From Heterocephalus glaber (Eukaryota; Chordata; Mammalia; Rodentia; Bathyergidae), in assembly GCF_000247695.1 (NCBI RefSeq), contig NW_004624747.1:11795773-11859772 (forward strand): 64,000 nucleotides of DNA, read 5' to 3'. Below, one piece after another: positions 57,617 through 64,000 of this stretch. The notes under the pieces are model-generated. The model did no database searches. It was not told the DNA's origin and saw only the letters and a list, made by a program, of their open reading frames with translations. Each line of letters starts with the position of its first letter. Within the stretch, counting starts at the first letter, position 1. A program made the position numbers and the translations under genes.

Positions 57617-58302
57617 TTTCTATTTTAGTTTTAGTTTAATTCCTGGTTGATTCTCGTAAATTGCTTATGGCAAGTAGCTTTATTGCTAGTATTGAGAACT
57701 CTTAGGAAATGACTTCTTCTCAGAGATGTCTTCCAGATGGCTTTTGGGTTTTGAGTCTGTTGTAAGATCCTACCTCTTCAATTTATTGGGGATAAGAAGT
57801 TTCTGCCTACTTGGCCTAGCCCCTGGTTCTTTGGGACTGGGCTATAGTATTGTTTATGACCCTTAGGCAATCTCAGTCTTGGTATACCAGGAAGAACAGT
57901 TGATTAGCACAATTATGTCACCTTGGCTAAAGTAATACAATCAGCAATATCAATAGCATCAAACACAGCCTAGAAAATGACAAACTATGGTAACTCTTAA
58001 TCTGGCCCCTTTAACTGTATGAACTAGATTTGTGTTTACATAAGAAAATCTAAAACAAACCAGAAAATTGCACACAGTAAATACGCCATCAGTATGACAA
58101 TTTTACCCTCAGGGGAGAAAATTTAAAAGGAGTTTGGGGAAAAAATAAAAAAATAAAAGGAGTTGAGGGGGAAAAGAGAAATAGAAGAAAAGGAAGAGAT
58201 TAGAAGAAGGCTGGAAGACAAAGGTAGATTATGCAAACTTTGGGAAACTGATGAAGAAGACAGGAGGGAAAGAGAGAAGGAAGAAATAAAAACAAGAAGA
58301 GA

Positions 58303-58360
58303 AACCTGCTACGCAAGCACAAGGACCAGAGTTCAATCCCTGGTACCCCCCCCCAAAAAA
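58303..58360 (+). repeat. ID-type SINE, 5'-truncated
   Basis: Only the 3' half (CCTGCTACGCAAGCACAAGG to GTTCAATCCCTGGTACC) is present, followed by C9 and A-rich sequence. Confidence 0.85.
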
Positions 58361-58439
58361 AGAACAGAACAGAACAACAACAGCAAAACTAGAACAAACA
58401 ATCAAGAAAAAAAAGAAGAAAAGAAAAAATTTGTCCACT

Positions 58440-59250
58440 TCAGGGAGTGTCTCTGCTGTCACTGGTAGATAGAATGGGCAGACAGAGCCCAGATCTATGT
58501 TGATTAATCCCAGCAAGCCAGCCATAGCTTTATGGTGTGTCGGGGGGTGGGGGGTAGTGCATAATCCCAGCAAGCCTGCACCTTTAGTTCCACTGAAGTT
58601 CAGGTTGGTTTCTGGCCATGAGACTGGAACCCAATTTGTTCAGCCTGCAACACTCTGTGCACCTCCTGCTGACTTAAATGCAGCTCCTTGACCTCCTAAC
58701 AACTTGAACTTGGTTCTGTCTCACTCTGACACCGGAAGTTGTTAGATGGACCCAGCCTGCAACTGCTCTGAGTTCCAAGCTCAGTTGGCCCTTCTCCAAG
58801 ATGGCAACCAGCCAATCACTCTCTCCCGGGGGAGGTCTGACCTGAATAACTTACCAGTCACTGCAGTCTGCTGCATCCACTGCTCCATTCCACTGGTGTT
58901 TCTCCATGGGGGTTTCTGGGGTGGTCAGTAGTCACTATGAATCTGCAGGTTCCCGCTGCCCCAACCACACAGCAAGTCAGGGCTCATGGAAAAAAATGCC
59001 ACTTGCCACCTCCTGCATTTGTTCTCTCTCTTCACTCTCCCCATGGGCTTCAATTCTCACTTTAGATCCTTACTGGGTAGTGGGACCTATTTCCCTCCTT
59101 CTTCTCTTCCTCATGTTGCTATATTCCAGCATCTGTACACCAAATCTCAGAGAGACTCTTTCTCTGCAGTTTGCCATTCCCCAAGCTATCTTCCCAGAAG
59201 TTGTAATAAAATTTCTAAAATTTAAACATTTATTGCATTTTTATCACCCC
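58440..59250. other. Unassigned sequence, possibly L1 5' UTR or an LTR
   Basis: It lies directly beyond the 5' side of the antisense L1 and has a C/T-rich character with a CAAGATGGC motif at 58797-58805. An AATAAA is at 59202. It could be the L1 5' UTR in antisense or a separate repeat; I cannot decide by eye. Confidence 0.35.
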
Positions 59251-59516
59251 TTGTATTATGCTTAAAAACAAGGTCATCAATACTCAAATCTCACCATTTC
59301 TTACTTATTTTACTACACTGTACTGTTATCTATGCTCTGAAGGTTATTTACATCCATTGTCATCATCTCCTACATAAGAGCTGGTGCTTCAGATGGTCCA
59401 TGAGAGTACTTACATGGAGGAAAACAAAAACTACATTTACCATCTCTTGGTGAGTCTGGAGCTCCTTCCAGGCAAAATAGCCCTCCTTCTTCATCCTCAG
59501 AAACAAAGGAGGAGCC

Positions 59517-59690
59517 AGGTAGGGTGGCACATGTCTGTAATCCCAGCTCTCTGGAAGGCTGAGGCAGGAGGATTGCAAGTTTGATTCCAGCCTGGGCAAT
59601 TTAGTAACATAGTGAAACTCCGACACAATTAATGATGTGGCTCAATGCAATGGCCTGGGTTAAATCCCCAGTATCACAAAAAGGAAAGAA
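59517..59690 (+). repeat. B1-ID dimeric SINE
   Basis: B1 text (GGTGGCACATGTCTGTAATC, GAAGGCTGAGGCAGGAGGAT, CCAGCCTGGGCAATTTAG) is followed by a shortened ID unit (ATGTGGCTCAATGCAATGGC, TTAAATCCCCAGTATCAC) and an A/GAAA-rich tail. Confidence 0.82.
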
Positions 59691-59790
59691 GATAAAGAAA
59701 AGGAAAGAAAGAAGGGAGGGAGGGAAGGAAAGGATGGGAGGAAAGAGAAAGGGAGAGAGAAAGAAGGAAGGAAAAAGGAGAGAGGAAGCA
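59680..59790. repeat. Polypurine (GAAA/GGAA)n tract
   Basis: About 110 nt are almost only A and G on the plus strand. It is the expanded tail of the adjoining dimeric SINE. Confidence 0.92.
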
Positions 59791-59826
59791 CGGGGCCGCC
59801 AGTGGCTCTAGAAGCTGGTGAAGGGA

Positions 59827-59838
59827 GCCCCCTGGTGG
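59827..59838 (-). promoter_or_regulatory. Candidate CTCF core motif
   Basis: On the minus strand it reads CCACCAGGGGGC, a full match to the CTCF core. Binding is not shown. Confidence 0.45.
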
Positions 59839-59869
59839 TTATTCTGAGCACCAATCATCAACTGAATAT

Positions 59870-60195
59870 ATCCTGGGGATTTGGTACACACACATCACAC
59901 CTTAATCCTTTTTACTTCTCCTTCCCCTCCCCCACTTCTCTTTCTCTCCATCCCTAAATCCTCTTCACATCTCCAAAATGTCAACCTACCTCCATGTTTC
60001 CTATCCATCTTTTATTTTGCTCTTTCAATTATTTCTACTTTGGGTTTCTCATATTAAAGAAACCATGTGACATTTAACTTCTGTGTCTGACTTATTTCAC
60101 TTAGCATTATGGTCTAAGGCGCATCCGTTTGCCTGCAAATGACTCAAATTTATCTTTCTTTATGCCTGCGTAGCACTCCATTGTGTACATAGCCC
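59870..60195 (-). mobile_element. L1 3' UTR fragment, antisense
   Basis: It shares the text of the 3' end of the L1 at 53.5-53.9 kb: TCTGACTTATTTCACTTAGC, 'attatggtctaaggcgcatccgtttgcc' and 'ctcaaatttatctttctttatgcctg'. It is 5'-truncated. Confidence 0.75.
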
Positions 60196-60915
60196 TGAAT
60201 TAAATCTTGAGTCTTGCAAGCGGAGAGGAGCACAGAGACAGAGAATCAGAGCTGCAAGGACTGGGCCTTTTCCGGCAGAGACGGCAAACCAGGTTGTGCA
60301 ATCATGCGGCATCCCCGAGCCCTAGAAACCTGGGACCCTGGGACCATTCCGATGCCCCCAAGCCCTTCAGCCCTGGGGTCTGCAGGCTTTGTGGGGGGGG
60401 GGTCACTCATCTCCCCTTCTCTGCGTCTCCTGATCCTCAGGGGAGCGGAGCTCACGATCCTCACCACCCACCAGCTGCCTCACCTGGTTATCCCATCGGG
60501 GAGACTCCCCGCTTCCCCAGCCCGCCAAAGCATGAGAACGTGGCTTCCTTGAGCGCACAGCCTCGTTCTAGACACTCAGGGGGAGGCGCAAACACAGCCA
60601 AGGCCAGACATGTAGGGCACTGGGCCGCGTGTCCCACACTGTCCCCATGGGCTCTGGCCACCTGCCCTGCCCCCCCTTCCCCGTGACTCGGCTCTCGTCC
60701 CCAAGTCTTCTCCCAAGCTGCAGCCACCACCTTCTCCTTGACTTCCCCAGGTGTGGTGGCAGGAGAGGTCTTTCACTCCCACAGACCCCACGGCCAGTGT
60801 TTCCTAGACGGGATAAAAACCCTTCTTCCATCACAGAGCCTGAAGTATTTACTGTCTGGCCCTTTGAGGAAAAGTTGGTCAGCCCCAAACTTTCTCTTCA
60901 AAAAAGGTTTTCAAT
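60196..60915. other. Intergenic GC-rich sequence, no gene supported
   Basis: A 159-codon frame (60207-60686, plus) is present, but shows no recognisable domain and overlaps long frames on the other strand. Confidence 0.5.
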
Positions 60916-61075
60916 TTTTTAATTAAAAAACGTATTAGTGAATATTAGTTATACAGAGTGATGGGTTTCATCTTGGCATACTGGTACATGCATATAACAT
61001 ACATGATTACTTTCACACAACTCCATTACCCTCCTCTGTCACCCCTCCCTTCTTCCCTTCCAAGCTTTCTTATTT
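60916..61075 (-). mobile_element. L1 3' UTR fragment, antisense
   Basis: It has AT-rich text 'gtattagtgaatattagttatacagag', 'ggtttcatcttggcatactgg', then C/T-rich 'caactccattaccctcctctgtcacccctccc', as in rodent L1 3' tails. Confidence 0.6.
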
Positions 61076-61099
61076 TATTTACTTATGTATTTTATTTCT

Positions 61100-61290
61100 C
61101 TGTTGTTGGTACTGGGGGTTGAACCCAGGGCCTCCACACTTAGCTATGTTCCCAGCCCTTTATTAATTTTTAAAATTCTGGGACAGTATCTTGCTAAGTC
61201 ACTAAATTGCTCAGGCTGGACTTGAACTTGAGATTCTCCCGCCTTAGTCTCCCAGAGTGCTGGGATTAGAGGCTTGTGTCACCTAGCCCT
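61100..61290 (-). repeat. B1-ID dimeric SINE, antisense
   Basis: ID text (TTGGTACTGGGGGTTGAACC, 'agctatgttcccagccc') is followed on plus by B1 antisense text (GGCTGGACTTGAACTTGAGA, CCTTAGTCTCCCAGAGTGCT). In minus reading the order is B1 then ID. Confidence 0.75.
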
Positions 61291-61734
61291 TCCAAACTTT
61301 GGATGCCATCCCATCAAGACTCCTCTGAGTGGTAGGGAAGCCTTGCTGTGGCTGCTCTGCCCTGGGAGGAGATGGCCCTGGCATTAGTGGGGAGGGGCAG
61401 GCTTCCAGGAGGACAGTGTGGGCACGTGGAGGTGCATTTCAGGTCTGGGGGCACCAACTGCTGAAGGCCAGCAGCAGGGCCTGCGGGGAGGTGAAGTAAG
61501 CCCTCATTTTCCCTTCCCAGCATGAAACCTTCTCCAGCTGCCCAAGCAGGACCCAGATGCTGCACTGCCTACAGGGCAGTGTCAGCTGAACAGCCCACCA
61601 CAGGGGCCCCGAGAGCCTGGGGCTGAGGACCTGCCGCTGGGAAGCACCCACCTCACCAGGCTGCAGCATGGAGAAAGCAGGGAGGGCTGCCCGGTGGGGG
61701 CAGCCTGGACCCTGCGAAGGATTCAGCCACTGTG

Positions 61735-62440
61735 TCTCCTTCATCACACATTTATTGAAGCTGGGCTGGGTGAGAACAGGACAGAGCCAACCCTGAAACG
61801 TGGCCACAGAGGAAAGCAATCGAGGGCAGAGTGGAATCACTGTCCCCAGACAGAACTGGCCCACACAGTCCCAAAGAGGGTCTACCTTCCCAGGCCTCCA
61901 CAGGCTGAGGCCTTCCTTGGGTTCCCAGAGCAGTGCCCAAGGAACCCCCACTGCCCCTCTCGGGGTTGGGGGATGGAAGGAAATGGCCTCAGGAATCCAT
62001 CACTCTTCAGCACCCCTCCCCAAGCTTTCCCTTCCTATCTGGCCACCAGGGCAACTGGAAGGGGGTAGGGGAACTCAGTCTTCCTTGGTATCTGGGGATG
62101 AGGACCCGGTGGCCTGGAGGGAAGTGGACAGCAGACAGCAGTTCTGGGGGACTGAGAGGCCCCCAGAACTGACATGGGACAAGGAAGGGCAAGGATCTCA
62201 CAGGCAGGGTGGCTGCCTGCCTTGGTCCTGGCCTGGGGACAGCCGGGCTCCACCAAGGCAGGAGGGAGGGGGAGGTGATTCTGCCGGCTGGGCCTACGTG
62301 GCTGCGGGTCCTTGGCCACTCTTGGCCCTGTTTGGGGCGGCCGCAGTCCTGTCCTCCAGACCCCTCTCCTCTGGGTCTCCCAGGAAGCCAGAGCTGTGGG
62401 TGGCTGCGGAGGAGCGAGAGGGCCAGGCTTTCTCGGGCAG
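61735..62440 (-). other. SELPLG: SELPLG 3' UTR with poly(A) signal
   Basis: An AATAAA on the minus strand (61751-61756) lies 0.69 kb after the stop codon. No repeat is seen between stop and signal. Confidence 0.7.
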
Positions 62441-63658
62441 CTAAGGGAGGAAGCTGTGCAGGGTCAAGTCATCCCCCTCGTGGTCCTCCCTGCCCTCCGC
62501 CTTTAGGTCATAACCCTTGGCCACGCCCCCGTTGGCCGCAGCAGGGCCCCCCTCGCCCCCGTCGGGCAGTAGAGACGAGATGCAGACCATCTCGGTGGGC
62601 GAGTAGTTGCGCACAGGGTACCTGTGGCCCTTGCGGGAGAGGCGGACGGCCAGCACCACAGTGCACACGAGGAAGACAGTGGCCACCAGTGCCAGGATGA
62701 GGATGGCCAGCAGGCACTGCCTCACGGGGATGCGCCCCGAGGCCTCGGTGGGGCTGGGGGCCATGGAGCTCCTAGTGGGCACAGCCTGCCCTTTCTTCAG
62801 GCCCATGTTGAACAAGTTGCTGTCTACCACAGTGGTGTCTTTTCGAGTGACAGAGTGCCCAAGAAAGGTGATGGTGTGAGTGAGTCCCATGGATGAGAAC
62901 TCTGTGGTGTCTGGCTCTGTGGACACAGGCAGTGTGGCAATGGGCTCTGTGGACAAAGTTTCTATGGCTGTGAAACTCATGGGCAGGGCCTCTGTGGCTG
63001 CAGGTTGAGTGGTCTCTGCTTCCATGGCTATTGTTTGAATGATCTCTGCCTCCGTGGCTGCTGTTTGAGTGGTCTCTGCCTCCGTGGCTGCTGTTTGAGT
63101 GGTCTCTGCCTCCGTGGCTGCTGTTTGAGTGGTCTCTGCCTCCATGGCTGCTGTTTGAGTGGTCTCTGTCTCCGTGGCTGCTGGCTGAGTGGTCTCTGTC
63201 TCTGTGGCTGTTGGCTGAGTGGTCTCTGTCTCTGTGGCTGCTGGTTGCATAGACAGAGCCTCCTCTTTGAGTGGAGCCTCTGTGGCAGAAACATTCACAG
63301 AGCTCAGTTCTGTAGCTAGATCCGCTGTGATTGGAACCTGCTGTGTGACTGGCTTCGTGGCAGCCTCCACAGTGGATAGCTCAGAGGTTCCCAGCCCCAC
63401 AGAACCTGTCCACACTACATGGCCCTTTGAGGTCACGTGCTTAAAGTCTGTAGTTGCAGCCCCGGGGGCCTGTGTGAGTGTTTCTGGAGGGTCTGTGTAG
63501 TACTCTTGGGAATAGTCTTCAAAGTCATCTTCCAGGTCCACCTGTCTCCGTCCCCGTGCAAGGGCAGGGCCTGGGACGCCCTTAGCTGCATCCTCCTGGG
63601 TGGAGGCTGTGCCTAGAGGTGCCAGCAGCAGCAGCAGCAGCAGGAGAAGCAGAGGCAT
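62441..63658 (-). CDS. SELPLG: SELPLG (PSGL-1), P-selectin glycoprotein ligand
   Basis: The 405-residue frame matches SELPLG (human 412). SELPLG is a mucin-type homodimer on leukocytes that binds P-, L- and E-selectin for rolling. Residues 1-18 are a leucine-rich signal peptide. A propeptide ends at the basic site RGRR (35-38). The mature N-terminus is acidic with Tyr49, Tyr53 and Tyr54 as sulfation candidates and Thr55 as the likely core-2 O-glycan site. Residues about 140-240 are mucin decamer repeats of the type ATEAETTQTA. The membrane segment is at about 315-338, starting at Cys315, the equivalent of the human dimer-forming Cys320. The tail RLSRKGHRYPVRNYSPTEMV is the conserved ezrin/moesin-binding region, and it ends DDLTLHSFLP. 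The coding sequence is one exon; the acceptor CCCCAG|GTACT is 5 nt upstream of the ATG. Confidence 0.98.
   Translation of the reverse strand: MPLLLLLLLLLLAPLGTASTQEDAAKGVPGPALARGRRQVDLEDDFEDYSQEYYTDPPETLTQAPGAATTDFKHVTSKGHVVWTGSVGLGTSELSTVEAATKPVTQQVPITADLATELSSVNVSATEAPLKEEALSMQPAATETETTQPTATETETTQPAATETETTQTAAMEAETTQTAATEAETTQTAATEAETTQTAATEAEIIQTIAMEAETTQPAATEALPMSFTAIETLSTEPIATLPVSTEPDTTEFSSMGLTHTITFLGHSVTRKDTTVVDSNLFNMGLKKGQAVPTRSSMAPSPTEASGRIPVRQCLLAILILALVATVFLVCTVVLAVRLSRKGHRYPVRNYSPTEMVCISSLLPDGGEGGPAAANGGVAKGYDLKAEGREDHEGDDLTLHSFLP
62939..63240 (-). repeat. SELPLG: SELPLG mucin decamer tandem repeat (30-bp units)
   Basis: Thirty-bp units coding A(A/T)(T/M)E(A/T)ETTQ(P/T) are repeated about eight times with near-identical DNA in the middle (63060-63120), and two or more decayed units on the C-terminal side. 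This is the same minisatellite-type array that varies in copy number in human SELPLG. Confidence 0.92.
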
Positions 63659-63663
63659 AGTAC

Positions 63664-64000
63664 CTGGGGAGACACAGACAGAGGGACATCAGGGCCCACC
63701 TGATAGGTCTCCTACTACCTCAGCAGCCATTATGTATAGTAGCTGCCCTCTTCCTATGGTGCCTTGCCCCCTCCCCTGTGTGACATCATGCCAAGATGGT
63801 TGCTCCCACCAAAGAACAAACCCTTCTTCCCAGCATGCCCCTGTTCCCGCCTAGAAAGTAACCTAATACTCGCTCACCTCCTATCACCTAGTGACATCAC
63901 CGGCTCCTCCATTCCCTAGTCACTACCTCACTCAACCCCACCTCTGCCCCTACCCAGCCCTACCCCAGTCTCTATAAAAGACTCTCCCTGCCCCGGCCAT
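63664..64000 (-). other. SELPLG: SELPLG intron 1, partial
   Basis: This is sequence upstream of the coding-exon acceptor. The non-coding first exon is expected to the right of the window. Nothing else is recognised. Confidence 0.65.

Larger units (their letters stand above)
53495..58300 (-). mobile_element. L1 LINE, antisense, near full length but internally deleted
   Basis: Reading on the minus strand there is an A-rich 5' region, then ORF1 (57616 to about 56560), ORF2 endonuclease (about 56450-55700), the linker, a short C-terminal part and the 3' UTR ending near 53495. ORF1 shows a coiled coil (QRKEMESMKQIQIDIQENKN) and the RRM segment NIRLIGVNGK. ORF2 shows the endonuclease text GTFSKIDHMLVHR and the SDH triad motif (LSDHSAMKLEIN). 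The reverse transcriptase core appears deleted at about 55110-55130. Stops occur in both frames. A GGTACC ID SINE (54250-54339) has inserted into it. Confidence 0.88.

Noticed and set aside
63971..63980. TATAAAAG on the plus strand at the right edge
   Set aside because: No plus-strand gene is known or visible here, and the neighbouring gene is on the minus strand; probably chance.
1..64000. CRISPR arrays, operons, phage or bacterial defence systems
   Set aside because: The window is clearly vertebrate nuclear DNA with spliced genes and SINE/LINE repeats; no such structures are present.

Overview
This is a mammalian nuclear window carrying four protein-coding genes: SART3 (minus strand, first five coding exons only), ISCU (plus strand, complete), TMEM119 (minus strand, complete coding exon) and SELPLG (minus strand, complete coding exon). 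As I recall it, this is the same order as the human 12q23-24 neighbourhood. The SINE content points to a rodent. There are many tRNA-derived ID-type SINEs whose 3' end reads GGTACC plus poly(A), 7SL-derived B1 elements, and B1-ID dimers. The lack of typical mouse/rat B2/B4 copies, together with the dimers, argues for a non-murid rodent. A castorimorph such as beaver is my best guess, but the species is not proven by the sequence.

Layout. Positions 1-11.7 kb hold the 5' part of SART3 with AT-rich introns full of L1 and SINE copies. Positions 11.7-13.1 kb are a divergent CpG-rich promoter interval between SART3 and ISCU. Positions 13.1-19.6 kb are ISCU, with five coding exons giving a 167-residue scaffold protein. 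Positions 19.6-32.5 kb are intergenic and increasingly GC-rich, with MIR relics, microsatellites and SINEs. TMEM119 runs from a poly(A) signal at about 32.53 kb to a non-coding first exon near 39 kb. Positions 39.1-61.7 kb are intergenic and include a 368-bp terminal-inverted-repeat transposon, an inverted pair of mariner relics and a 5-kb antisense L1. SELPLG lies at 61.75-63.66 kb; its first, non-coding exon is probably beyond the right edge.

The genes are not a functional operon. SART3 is a nuclear U4/U6 snRNP recycling factor and ISCU the mitochondrial Fe-S scaffold; both are housekeeping genes and both carry a YY1-type motif over the start codon. TMEM119 (osteoblast and microglia membrane protein) and SELPLG (leukocyte P-selectin ligand) are cell-type-restricted type I membrane proteins, each with its coding sequence in a single exon.

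I found no new gene system. The most unusual structures are two independent insertions of only about the first 27-30 nt of U6 snRNA, ending at the same U6 nucleotide and each flanked by a target-site duplication; the inverted mariner pair; the TIR element; and a possible decayed remnant of the alternative ISCU1 first exon. All family assignments are by eye; no search was run.
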